Source: an uncultured Clostridia bacterium (GTDB taxonomy: Bacteria; Bacillota; Clostridia; Christensenellales; Borkfalkiaceae). From it: a DNA stretch of 37,405 nucleotides. The notes under the pieces were generated by a model. The model ran no database searches and was not told the DNA's origin. It worked only from the letters and a program-made list of their open reading frames with translations. The DNA is taken from assembly GCA_947175515.1 (NCBI GenBank), contig CAMWNA010000009.1:1-37405 (forward strand). The letters are read 5' to 3'. How positions within the stretch are numbered: position 1 is the first letter of the stretch; every line of letters starts with the position of its first letter. Both the position numbers and the translations under genes were made by a program. This document shows positions 15,169 through 22,278 of the stretch, in pieces.

Positions 15169-16344
15169 CTAAAATAATTGTAAGAAGCTTTCTGCCGATA
15201 TATATTTTGATTTAACATAACTTTCAGTAACAAAAATAGGATAAAGATGATTAGCCCAACGCAAATCAGCACCATAACAGACAGGATTTCGTTCATTTAT
15301 GATATGCGCACTAAGCATATCGACAAGTTCGCTATCCATTCCAAATTCTTGTTCTTCGCTAGTTGTTAACATTTTTTCAACTTTAACAATGCCATCAAAT
15401 GGTGTTCTGGTTTTGTCTTTATCCCTTATACGGATGTACCATACTGCAAACTTCATATCGCCGAAAAATTCTAAATTTTCAAAACAAGCAACGGGGGTAC
15501 GATGATATAAAGGTAAATCGGCAATAAATCCAGGATTCGGTTTCTTGTTTATATCCAAGCAAACGGAAGGATTAAAATGTTTTGACACACCTAAAACATA
15601 GGCATAATTGCTTTTGAATTTCGCAAGAGACTTTTTATCTGCTTTATCTGCTTTTGTTGGACGATATTCTAAAGAACCGTCTTTTACCAAATAATTATTC
15701 TGATTCAATTTCCCAGAACGAACCAAATTGGCTACAGCTTCTTTTTCTTTTTCTATCATTCGGTCTTGTATAGTTGCTGTCGCCCTATCTTCATAATCTT
15801 TCTCACTTTTAATTGAAGATGTTGAATAAGGCAAAACAGCATTAATAGTCACATTTAGACTATTAGAGTTTAATTTTGTAGCAAGGGCGGGGAAAAAGCC
15901 TATTCGTCCGTCAGCATCAGCTTTGTCTGGTACGGAAACTACTATTTCTCCAATAAATGACTCTGGAATTAAGCGCCGATTCTCTCTTCGGCAACAACCG
16001 ACTCCTATTTGCCCTGCAATTATGGGAAAAATTTCACTTCTTCCTCCAGTTCCAGAAGCCGCATAACCCATATGGTCAACTTTATAAACATGGCGTGAAC
16101 CATCTAAAAAGTATTTCAGTATTTGGTCATCAACGGACGAAACTTCTTTTGCAAAATCAGTTAGATTTATATATGTTTTATGTGGAGTAGTTTCTTGTAT
16201 TTTTAACCAAGTGTTAGTATTGTTCTCACTGCTAAAATCAACCGAGGGGCGGTTGTCGGTATCAAGACTATATTTATGAGCTTTATAGCTTTTTCCGCCT
16301 GTTTCTATTTCTAATAATTCAGTAATTTTGTGGGAGGTCTGCAT
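15169..16344 (-). CDS. NurA-like nuclease, partner of HerA
   Basis: First gene of the operon. NurA nucleases have an RNase H-like fold with two metal-binding Asp motifs. Here DGSRHVYK (D81) lies on the first strand and KDGSLEY (D222) is the second, with the downstream GVSKHF (K255) and WYIRIR strand in the usual order. The C-terminal YPIFVTESYVKSKYIS fits the end of the domain. In archaea NurA and HerA form one machine that resects DNA ends; adjacency to a HerA-like gene supports the call, since sequence similarity in this family is low. At 391 residues the length is normal. AGGTAACG gives a modest ribosome site. Transcription probably starts at the promoter at 16376-16404. Confidence 0.72.
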   Translation of the reverse strand: MQTSHKITELLEIETGGKSYKAHKYSLDTDNRPSVDFSSENNTNTWLKIQETTPHKTYINLTDFAKEVSSVDDQILKYFLDGSRHVYKVDHMGYAASGTGGRSEIFPIIAGQIGVGCCRRENRRLIPESFIGEIVVSVPDKADADGRIGFFPALATKLNSNSLNVTINAVLPYSTSSIKSEKDYEDRATATIQDRMIEKEKEAVANLVRSGKLNQNNYLVKDGSLEYRPTKADKADKKSLAKFKSNYAYVLGVSKHFNPSVCLDINKKPNPGFIADLPLYHRTPVACFENLEFFGDMKFAVWYIRIRDKDKTRTPFDGIVKVEKMLTTSEEQEFGMDSELVDMLSAHIINERNPVCYGADLRWANHLYPIFVTESYVKSKYISAESFLQLF

Positions 16345-16375
16345 TCGTTACCTATAAAATGACATTATATTTTAT

Positions 16376-16404
16376 ATTCTATCATAATTTTTGTTGTATA
16401 TCAA
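16376..16404 (-). promoter_or_regulatory. Promoter of the NurA-HerA-GHKL-radical SAM operon
   Basis: Minus strand TTGATA (16399-16404), 17 bases, TAGAAT (16376-16381); a second TATAAT-like box lies ~12 bases further on. It is the only convincing promoter ahead of the four genes. Confidence 0.6.
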
Positions 16405-16478
16405 TACAATTAATTCTTTTAAATAAAAAACATTTTCAACATTTACTATTGACTTAAGCTTGATAATTATCAAAAAAT

Positions 16479-17153
16479 TTATTTTCCGTATTTTCCTTCG
16501 GTTTCAAGTCTTGCGCGTAAGTCGGCTAAAACTTCACCGTTATATGTAAAGTGCAAAGTGCCTTGTACGGGGTGGTTGGATTCCAATAATTTTTGTGCCA
16601 ACGCACTTACTGAGGTTATTGTTCCTTTATAGCTAATTGTCCTGTCGCCTGCAACGGTACAAATGATAGCAGGGTTATTCTTATAAATAATCTGTTCCCC
16701 TTTCTTAATTCCGCAAGCATAAAAAGAAAATGGTGAACGGCGTTCAATGCTTTCTTCTTTAACCTCATTCGCGGTTTTGGTATCGTTGACTTCACTTTGA
16801 GTGGGAGTGTGCAATTTCAAATTCTTCGTAAGCCCGTTGATTTTTGCTATGCCCTCTAAAAGTTTGAATGCATCCTCTTTTGTCATAGCGTAAAACTCAC
16901 GCACACGCTTTTTGCCCTCGAATGTTTCAATTGAACGAAGATTAGGGTTTAAACTATCGATGATGTTATGAATTTGAATATCTGACAGTCTATCGGCTAC
17001 TTCATAAGTAGCATAAACTCTGAATGCGAAAGGAACGCATTCGCTACGGTTAAGTTGTTTTAACCTTCTCTGAATGTCGTCGGCATACCCTATTTTCACA
17101 TATTCGGGGAAGGACGGGTTTGTTAGAATGTAGATAACGCCTTTTGTTTCCAA
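16479..17153 (-). CDS. GIY-YIG nuclease-family protein with C-terminal accessory domain
   Basis: Residues 4-90 match the GIY-YIG fold in its T5orf172/MUG113 variant: GVIYILTNPSFPEYVKIGYADDIQRRLKQLN, then FRVYATYEV, the His of IQIHNIID and the acidic KRVREFY. A linker of ~40 residues leads to a small domain (~148-224; PAIICTVAGDRTISYKG, SALAQKLLE, LHFTYNGEVLADLR) of the kind attached to GIY-YIG and DNA-modification proteins, similar to DUF4357/RAMA in layout. Start is TTG at 17153 with AGGAG ~9 bases upstream. It follows the XRE gene by 29 bases on the same strand, so the two probably form one unit. Whether it cuts DNA is not known. Confidence 0.75.
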   Translation of the reverse strand: METKGVIYILTNPSFPEYVKIGYADDIQRRLKQLNRSECVPFAFRVYATYEVADRLSDIQIHNIIDSLNPNLRSIETFEGKKRVREFYAMTKEDAFKLLEGIAKINGLTKNLKLHTPTQSEVNDTKTANEVKEESIERRSPFSFYACGIKKGEQIIYKNNPAIICTVAGDRTISYKGTITSVSALAQKLLESNHPVQGTLHFTYNGEVLADLRARLETEGKYGK

Positions 17154-17182
17154 AATAATTTTCTCCTATGTATTTAAGATTT

Positions 17183-17386
17183 CTAAACCGTCAAGTTTGT
17201 GACAAATTCTATACCGTTTTCTTCGCAGAATTTTTCAAAACGGTATAGGGTCAGTTTCTGTGGAAGGGCTTTGCCGTTCTCCCAGCGGTTAATTGTAGCA
17301 AAAGAAACGTCGAGCTTTCGCGCCAACATTTCCTGACTTAAATTGAGTTTTAGCCTTGTTTCAAGGCAGAACTTTGAGAATTCCAT
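17183..17386 (-). CDS. Small XRE/Cro-like HTH regulator
   Basis: A 67-residue protein made of one helix-turn-helix domain (TRLKLNLSQEMLARKLDVSFATINRWENGKALP). AGGTG precedes the ATG. It is cotranscribed with the GIY-YIG gene and faces away from the Fic gene, so its binding sites may lie in the 150-base divergent region. The palindromic ATAACATATTATA at 17404-17416 overlaps its own -10, consistent with autoregulation. Confidence 0.88.
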   Translation of the reverse strand: MEFSKFCLETRLKLNLSQEMLARKLDVSFATINRWENGKALPQKLTLYRFEKFCEENGIEFVTNLTV

Positions 17387-17410
17387 AATACACCTATCAA
17401 ATTATAACAT

Positions 17411-17440
17411 ATTATAGCATACTTTTAAGTCTATTGTCAA
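17411..17440 (-). promoter_or_regulatory. Promoter of the XRE/GIY-YIG unit
   Basis: Minus strand TTGACA (17435-17440), 18 bases, TATAAT (17411-17416); a strong consensus promoter. Confidence 0.75.
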
Positions 17441-17482
17441 TAAAAGCAGAAAACATCTTCTTTGGAAATGCGTTTGAACAGA

Positions 17483-17511
17483 TTGCAAGAATTTAATTTA
17501 TATGGTAGAAT
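17483..17511 (+). promoter_or_regulatory. Promoter of the Fic gene
   Basis: TTGCAA (17483-17488), 17 bases, TAGAAT (17506-17511), 28 bases before the ATG. Divergent from the XRE promoter. Confidence 0.6.
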
Positions 17512-17538
17512 ATAAAAAAGCGCACGGATTGAATTACT

Positions 17539-18393
17539 ATGTTAAAAACATCAATCAGATTTTTTGAAGATATTCCCGTGAGAGCCGTTTGGGACGATGA
17601 CACTTCCAAATGGTGGTTTTGTGCTGTCGATATTGCCGAAGCCTTGACGAAAAGCAGTAATCCACGTGTTTATTGGGCTACGATGAAACGCCGAAATACT
17701 CAGTTGATTGCAATTTGCAAACAACTGAAATTGAAGGCAAACGATGGGAAGTCATACCTTACCGACGTCGTGGACGAAAACGGTGTTACCCTTATTACCG
17801 CACTTATTCCCGCAAAGAATAAAGAGAACTTTTCCAGATGGGTAAAGGGAATCGGAAGCACATTAGACGAAAAAAGTAAACAGAAGGCTTACGAACTGTT
17901 TGAAAACGGTTTGATAGACGAAATCGAAGTAGGTACTACGAAAGGGTTACAACAAATTCACGGATTTATCTTCGGCGGTCTTTACGATTTTGCAGGAAAA
18001 ATTCGCGGCTTGAACATTGCAAAAGGCGGCTTTGCATTTGCGCCGTCAATGTACCTGAAAGAAAATCTTGCAATCATTGACAAGATGCCGGAAGATACGA
18101 TTGAAAACATTGTTAAGAAGTACGTTGAAATGAACGTCGCTCATCCCTTTATGGAGGGCAACGGCAGAAGCACGAGAATATGGCTTGACCTGATTTTGAA
18201 AAAGAATTTGCGCAAATGCGTAGATTGGAGCAAAATAGACAAGCGTGCATACCTTTCCGCAATGCAGAAAAGTCCTGTGGATTATACCGATATTCTTGCG
18301 CTTATCAGCAGTGCGCTTACGGACGAAATTGATAACCGTGAAATGTTTATGAAAGGCATAGACTATTCCTACTACTACGAAACAGAAGATTGA
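17539..18393 (+). CDS. Bro-N/Fic fusion protein, class III Fic AMP-transferase
   Basis: Residues 5-105 form a Bro-N domain ([29 protein letters not shown]) found on phage and mobile-element proteins and thought to bind DNA. Residues ~110-284 are a Fic domain very like Neisseria NmFic: [23 protein letters not shown]-type N-terminus and the complete active-site motif [12 protein letters not shown] (202-213, catalytic H202). Class III Fic proteins carry a C-terminal self-inhibiting helix with motif SxxxE(G/N); here it is S277-YYY-E281 followed by Thr instead of Gly/Asn. Fic enzymes transfer AMP from ATP to Ser/Thr/Tyr of targets. No separate antitoxin gene is needed in this class. The ribosome site before the ATG is weak. 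Confidence 0.9.
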   Translation: MLKTSIRFFEDIPVRAVWDDDTSKWWFCAVDIAEALTKSSNPRVYWATMKRRNTQLIAICKQLKLKANDGKSYLTDVVDENGVTLITALIPAKNKENFSRWVKGIGSTLDEKSKQKAYELFENGLIDEIEVGTTKGLQQIHGFIFGGLYDFAGKIRGLNIAKGGFAFAPSMYLKENLAIIDKMPEDTIENIVKKYVEMNVAHPFMEGNGRSTRIWLDLILKKNLRKCVDWSKIDKRAYLSAMQKSPVDYTDILALISSALTDEIDNREMFMKGIDYSYYYETED

Positions 18394-18413
18394 AAAAGAT
18401 AAAATAGCATTAG

Positions 18414-18440
18414 CCGCCGATGGTATTCCGTCGGCGGTTT
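18414..18440 (+). terminator. Probable terminator of the Fic gene
   Basis: CCGCCGA (18414-18420) pairs with TCGGCGG (18431-18437), then TTTACTTATTT. The stem is good and the T tract is interrupted. Confidence 0.5.
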
Positions 18441-18521
18441 ACTTATTTGAAATTCGACATTTTAATTATAAAACAGACATTATTATACAAAAAAATAATA
18501 TAAACAAATGTTTGTTTTCTC

Positions 18522-18549
18522 TTGACATCTATAAAATTTATGATATAAT
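18522..18549 (+). promoter_or_regulatory. Strong promoter of the structured RNA / mobilisation region
   Basis: TTGACA (18522-18527), 16 bases, TATAAT (18544-18549). A palindrome, AAACAAATGTTTGTTT, lies just upstream at about 18503-18518 and could be a regulator site. Confidence 0.75.
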
Positions 18550-18555
18550 AAACTT

Positions 18556-18944
18556 ATACGATAGAGTTCGTATGATAACCTTAAAATAGGGTTAGAGTTC
18601 TGCGGTGGACGTTACGGGGCATTGTCCATTAAGCGCAGAAAGTTTTTTGAACGGAAAGAGACCGTTCCTGCCTTAGCTTGCGATTTTTAACGCGAGGTGT
18701 TTTTGTTGTACGCAAAAATCGTGAGCCGTGATAGGCTTTTGTTGTTGTACAATTTTTTACGGCAACAAACTATGTGCAGCCGGAGTTATCCGAGATTCCC
18801 ATGAGGATGCGAAAGTCGGATAATGTTGAGGGTTAATTTTAGTATACAAAAAAATTCATAGAATGGCTAACCACCATAGAGCAATTGAGCATTGCTAAAT
18901 ACGGTTAAGTCGGTGATTACGTTGTGCGTATCAGCGGCTTTTTT
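18556..18944 (+). ncRNA. Large structured non-coding RNA (~390 nt) or regulatory leader
   Basis: A consensus promoter starts transcription near 18556; no reading frame of note follows for 450 bases. Instead there is a chain of hairpins: 18556-18561/18568-18573, AACC/GGTT (18577/18590), TTCTGCG/CGCAGAA (18598-18604/18634-18640) enclosing TGGAC/GTCCA, GAACGG/CCGTTC (18649/18662), an 8-bp CGATTTTT/AAAAATCG (18681/18714), TTGTTG/CAACAA (18742/18763), an 8-bp TTATCCGA/TCGGATAA (18786/18816), and GCAAT/ATTGC near 18880. A final hairpin (18909-18938) followed by six T forms a terminator. It lies ahead of the mobilisation genes, so it is either a stand-alone RNA or an attenuating leader. I cannot place it in a known family. 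Confidence 0.7.
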
Positions 18945-19015
18945 GTACCCTTTTTTCAGCTATCGTACCGCGCTGTTTTGCGTGGATGAAGATATAAATT
19001 ATTTCGGAGGTTAAT

Positions 19016-19082
19016 ATGGATACAAGCTAACAAACAATTAGAAAGACTTATGCCGCAAGTCGGTAAACAAGCGGCAAAATAA
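19016..19082 (+). pseudogene. Tiny ORF with apparent frameshift before the mobilisation genes
   Basis: CGGAGG is correctly spaced before an ATG at 19016, but that frame stops after four codons (MDTS). The +1 frame continues with NKQLERLMPQVGKQAAK and ends at 19082, just before the next gene's ribosome site. One inserted or deleted base would fuse them into a ~22-residue peptide. Either a small gene is broken or the four-codon ORF serves as a leader. Confidence 0.3.
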
Positions 19083-19102
19083 AAATTATCGGAGGAAATT
19101 AT

Positions 19103-19768
19103 TTGATTAAACAATTCAACTTTTACAAGTCCTATATGGACAACATCAGCAACTTAACTCACACCGAAGCAGGACAATATCTTAAAAAACTGCTTGAATT
19201 TATGTTCCGCGACAAAGAATTTGACGAGCTTGCTACCGACAAAATAACGAGTATGTTATTACTACTCTCGGACGATTTGAAAGCAGATAAAGAACGTGAA
19301 CTTGCGGGAAATCATACACCCACAAGTAATGAGCGTCGCTTTGCTTTCCGTTCAATTTACGCCAACATTTTCTTCTGTCTGAAAGACGCCGATGCAGGTA
19401 TTTTGATTAAGCAAATTTGCGACTATATGTTCGGCGGAAGCCTTGTTACGGCAGAAGAAACAAAGTCAGTAAAAAGCTATTTTTCGGCAATCAAGATACC
19501 TCTTTCAAAAAGCAAAGCGCAATCCGAAAGGGCAAAAAAGAACAATAAAAAGCCGATAAACGAACCTGTTACGCTTGATAAAATCCGCAGTGATTTCCCG
19601 TTTATAACAGGTTATTTACGGGCGGAAAACTCGGTCTTGGAAGGCGTAAACCTTAACGAACTTTACGCTTACATTAAAGACAAACAGTCAGAGCTTCAAG
19701 GGCAAAATATGTATTCGGTAGTTTTAAAATTCAAGGAATATTGCAACACCGAAGTTGCACCGAACTAA
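19103..19768 (+). CDS. Hypothetical mobilisation-region protein, two DUF6291-like repeats
   Basis: The start is TTG at 19103 with GGAGG eight bases upstream. The 221-residue protein seems to contain two related ~65-residue helical units: NFYKSYMDNISNLTHTEAGQYLKK…EFMF (from residue 5) and AFRSIYANIFFCLKDADAGILIKQ…DYMF (from ~79). This resembles DUF6291-type proteins carried by mobile elements near replication or mobilisation genes. A basic stretch (KSKAQSERAKKNNKK) follows and could bind nucleic acid. It lies directly before the oriT and relaxase and is probably cotranscribed with the relaxase. The biochemical role is unknown, and the family call is from pattern only. Confidence 0.65.
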   Translation: MIKQFNFYKSYMDNISNLTHTEAGQYLKKLLEFMFRDKEFDELATDKITSMLLLLSDDLKADKERELAGNHTPTSNERRFAFRSIYANIFFCLKDADAGILIKQICDYMFGGSLVTAEETKSVKSYFSAIKIPLSKSKAQSERAKKNNKKPINEPVTLDKIRSDFPFITGYLRAENSVLEGVNLNELYAYIKDKQSELQGQNMYSVVLKFKEYCNTEVAPN

Positions 19769-19794
19769 TACCGAAGCCCCGCAGGGCGAACGAA

Positions 19795-19836
19795 ACTTTT
19801 GAAAAAAGTGTAGTGAGCTACACTTTCGCAGAAAGT
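19795..19836 (+). other. Origin of transfer (oriT), pMV158/MobV type
   Basis: Three overlapping inverted repeats occupy 42 bases just before the relaxase gene: ACTTTT/AAAAGT (19795-19809), AAAGTGTAG-TGAG-CTACACTTT (19805-19826) and ACTTTC/GAAAGT (19822-19836). The central hairpin matches the pMV158 oriT hairpin AAAGTATAGTGTGTTATACTTT in most positions, including the GTGnG/nTA context of its nick site. By analogy the cut would fall after the G at 19817. The arrangement of overlapping repeats is also the same as in pMV158. Confidence 0.8.
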
Positions 19837-19872
19837 TAGCTAAAAAAATCTACAATTTATGGAGGAAAAATT

Positions 19873-20847
19873 ATTTATATCATTTGTAATTTAAAGAAAT
19901 TTCACAAGAACGACGTTGCCGACATCGAAAAAGAAAATGAACGCGACGAAACCTACGTAGGCGATAACAAGAACATCGACCACGAAAAAACCATTCTGAA
20001 TTATCACGTAGTTAAGCCTGAAGCAAGTTATTGGGACAAAATCAACAAGGAACTTGCCACTCTTCAAACCAACAGAAAGATACGCAAGGATGCCGTTTAT
20101 ATTTGCAGTTGTGTTCTCGGAGCAAGCTCCGAATTTTTTGAGGGCAAAACATTTTCCGAACAGCGGCAATTCTTTACGGACTACGCCAAGTTCTTTGCAG
20201 ATAAGTACGGTAAGCAAAATATTGTTTCGGCTGTCGTTCATATGGACGAAACAACGCCGCACATGCATCTGAATTTTATTCCCATTACAGAAGGTCGGCT
20301 GTGCGCAAAAGAACTATGCAACAGAAAGCTGTCGAAATTGCAGACTGAAGTCTGGAAGAAAGTCGGAGAAAAATACGGACTTAACAGAGGCAAGCCCAAC
20401 AGTCAGGCGGTACATCTTGATACGGCAGAATACAAGGCAAAAAAGATTGTTGAAGCCGCCAAACAGCGCAGTGCGGAAATCGACGAACAGACAGAGCGCA
20501 AGCAAGCCGAGCTTACAGAACTTACGCAAGCGGTTGAAAAGGCAACGGACAAGCCTATTCCAAAAAATAAAAAGGAAGTTAAAAAAGAGATTACCGCACT
20601 TCGCGCAAAGACTGCTATGCAGGAACGTGAAATTCAAATCAGAGGCCGCGACCAAGAGGAACTGTTTAAAAAGTTACAGGAAGCCACTCGTAGAAATAAT
20701 GGCGAGGACACAGCCTTTAAAATGGTTGCCGATATAATGTCCGCCTATCCAGACGAGTTCGACGAGCTGCTTAAAAAATCGCGCGATAAGAAAGCCGGCA
20801 TAAGCCATACTCCCGTCCGTAAAAATAATAGCGGTTGGAGTAAATAA
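19873..20847 (+). CDS. MobV-family relaxase without a standard start codon
   Basis: Nicks oriT and pilots the strand during mobilisation. The frame is open from 19861 and aligns with MobM of pMV158 from its first residues: YIICNLKKFHKNDV, HEKTILNYHVV, RKIRKDAVYICSCV, FFADKYGKQNIVSAVVHMDETTPHMH (the HxDExTPHMH metal-binding motif) and LNRGKPNSQAVHLD. The first ATG (20242) would remove half of the catalytic domain, so the true start must be upstream; GGAGG at 19861-19865 points to ATT at 19870 or 19873. The C-terminal third is a Lys/Glu/Gln-rich coiled coil. At ~324 residues it is shorter than MobM (~494). It likely depends on a helper element for conjugation. An ATG-to-ATT mutation is the other explanation. 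Confidence 0.85.
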   Translation: MYIICNLKKFHKNDVADIEKENERDETYVGDNKNIDHEKTILNYHVVKPEASYWDKINKELATLQTNRKIRKDAVYICSCVLGASSEFFEGKTFSEQRQFFTDYAKFFADKYGKQNIVSAVVHMDETTPHMHLNFIPITEGRLCAKELCNRKLSKLQTEVWKKVGEKYGLNRGKPNSQAVHLDTAEYKAKKIVEAAKQRSAEIDEQTERKQAELTELTQAVEKATDKPIPKNKKEVKKEITALRAKTAMQEREIQIRGRDQEELFKKLQEATRRNNGEDTAFKMVADIMSAYPDEFDELLKKSRDKKAGISHTPVRKNNSGWSK

Positions 20848-20920
20848 ATTTTAATGAATCTATTGCAAAACATAAAAGATTGTGCTAATATTTTACGCAC
20901 AGTTAAACAAAAGGAGGAAC

Positions 20921-20992
20921 ATGCGATGGAAAGAGAACATAGTATTCAAAGCTATAAGGACGCGGAATAATTCCGAGTTGACGTCCGAATAA
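20921..20992 (+). CDS. Short ORFs with strong ribosome site ahead of the integrase
   Basis: AAGGAGG (20911-20917) is followed by two overlapping starts in different frames: ATG 20921 (23 codons, MRWKENIVFKAIR…, ending 6 bases before the integrase start) and ATG 20926 (14 codons, MEREHSIQSYKDAE). The second has the better spacing (8 bases). Neither resembles a known excisionase. They may be a leader that couples integrase translation, since the integrase start is a TTG with only a weak AAGGA site. Confidence 0.35.
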   Translation: MRWKENIVFKAIRTRNNSELTSE

Positions 20993-20998
20993 GGATAC

Positions 20999-22204
20999 TT
21001 GAAACAACAAACTAACACAATACAAACGGACAATTCCGTACAGCAATTGCTTGAAGCTTTGAAAAAGCAAAACGAGCTTTACAAGCAGGTGTTGGCGGGA
21101 TTGACTCCCATAGCAGAAAAGAGTAAAGTTGAAAGTCGTCGGAATGAGCTGAAATTCACAAAAAAGGAGATTTCACAGATGCCGACACAATTTAAAAATA
21201 TCTTTGCGGCAAACGATTTGTTAGTCCACTACCGTTTAAGAAAGGACGGTGTGTACGAAGCCAGATTCCATAGACAGGGAATCGACATTGAAGTTTCGTC
21301 CAAAGATTTAACTAAACTCAAACAGAAATTTATCGATAAACTTAATCACAAAGACGAAAAGCCCGATAAAAAGGACAAGACCTTTGCGGAATACGCCGAC
21401 GAGTGGTTAAACATTAAGAAGGTTACGACAAAGCAATCGACTTGCAACGAATACATGCGATTGTTAAATCACGACATTCTGCCCGCATTCGGAGAAATGA
21501 AGGCAATAGAGATAGACAGATGTATGTTGCAGAACTTTCTTTTAACCTACGTTCAAAAAGGCGTTTTGCGTACGGCGCATAAACTATTTCTCTTACTGCG
21601 TTGTATCTTCGATATGATTGCGGAGGACTACAACATTCCAACTCCGATGAAAAAGGTTGTTGTACCCAACTATCAGAGCAAGAGCGGTTGCGCGTTCACC
21701 TACGAGGAAGAAAAGAAACTTGTCAATCATTGTCTTGCACATCTTAACAGAGACACGGCTCACGCCTTTCTTGTGCTGTTGTACGCAGGACTCAGGCGAA
21801 GCGAACTTGCAAGTCTGAACGTAATTGACGGCGTTTGGATTGAATGCGAAACGAGCAAAGAGCGCATGGGTAAAAATGTTGTTAAGCGCAAAATACCTAT
21901 TACGCCAATGATGAAACAGGTATTGCCGTATATCGACTTTGAAAAGGCGAAACGCGTTAACCTGAGTACGTTGCAGACTACAATGAAAAGGTTGTTTTCG
22001 AATCACCACTCGCACGAGCTAAGACATACGTTCATCAGCAGGAGCAAAGAAAGCGGCGTTTTAAGCGAAGTCGTCAGTATTTGGGCGGGACATTCGTTAA
22101 GCGGAACTATAACTACAACCGTTTACACGCATTATTCGGAAGAGTTTCAATTGCGCGAAGCGGAAAAAGTTGACTATTTAAAATTGGATTTCGGGGCAAA
22201 ATAA
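20999..22204 (+). CDS. Tyrosine recombinase/integrase of the element
   Basis: Catalyses integration and excision at the tRNA-Gln target. A Gln/Lys-rich N-terminus precedes an arm-binding domain (~75-115; RLRKDGVYEARFHRQGIDIEVS, an AP2-like fold), a SAM-like core-binding domain (~128-215) and the catalytic domain. Catalytic residues are visible: R266 (AGLRRSEL), H339 and R342 (HELRH), H365 (AGHS) and Y376 (TVYTHY). At 401 residues it is typical of Tn916/phage-like integrases in Bacillota. Start is TTG at 20999. It ends 134 bases from the tRNA-Gln gene, the usual place for such an enzyme, and its gene is followed by the CTCCCAAA repeats. Confidence 0.93.
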   Translation: MKQQTNTIQTDNSVQQLLEALKKQNELYKQVLAGLTPIAEKSKVESRRNELKFTKKEISQMPTQFKNIFAANDLLVHYRLRKDGVYEARFHRQGIDIEVSSKDLTKLKQKFIDKLNHKDEKPDKKDKTFAEYADEWLNIKKVTTKQSTCNEYMRLLNHDILPAFGEMKAIEIDRCMLQNFLLTYVQKGVLRTAHKLFLLLRCIFDMIAEDYNIPTPMKKVVVPNYQSKSGCAFTYEEEKKLVNHCLAHLNRDTAHAFLVLLYAGLRRSELASLNVIDGVWIECETSKERMGKNVVKRKIPITPMMKQVLPYIDFEKAKRVNLSTLQTTMKRLFSNHHSHELRHTFISRSKESGVLSEVVSIWAGHSLSGTITTTVYTHYSEEFQLREAEKVDYLKLDFGAK

Positions 22205-22234
22205 AGGTTTTGTCCCCGCATTAGTCCTCTCAAA

Positions 22235-22254
22235 CTCCCAAATTTACTCCCAAA
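22235..22254. repeat. Right-end CTCCCAAA direct repeats, candidate integrase arm sites
   Basis: CTCCCAAA occurs at 22235 and 22247, 12 bases apart, 30 bases after the integrase stop. The same octamer appears three times at the left end (9703, 9863, 9881). Confidence 0.5.
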
Positions 22255-22278
22255 TATGGGTTTCCAGCCATTTTTGCT

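Noticed and set aside
9976-16344. Known multi-gene defence systems (BREX, DISARM, Dnd/Ssp, Zorya, Wadjet)
   Set aside because: Hallmark genes of these (PglX/PglZ, DrmAB, DndBCDE/SspBCD, ZorAB, JetABCD) are absent.
18556-18944. Hammerhead or twister ribozyme in the structured RNA
   Set aside because: No CTGATGA…GAAA core on either strand. GTGCAGCCGG near 18774 recalls twister, but the other conserved twister strands are missing.
20242-20847. Relaxase gene starting at the internal ATG
   Set aside because: That start would cut off conserved N-terminal MobV sequence; homology runs back to 19870.
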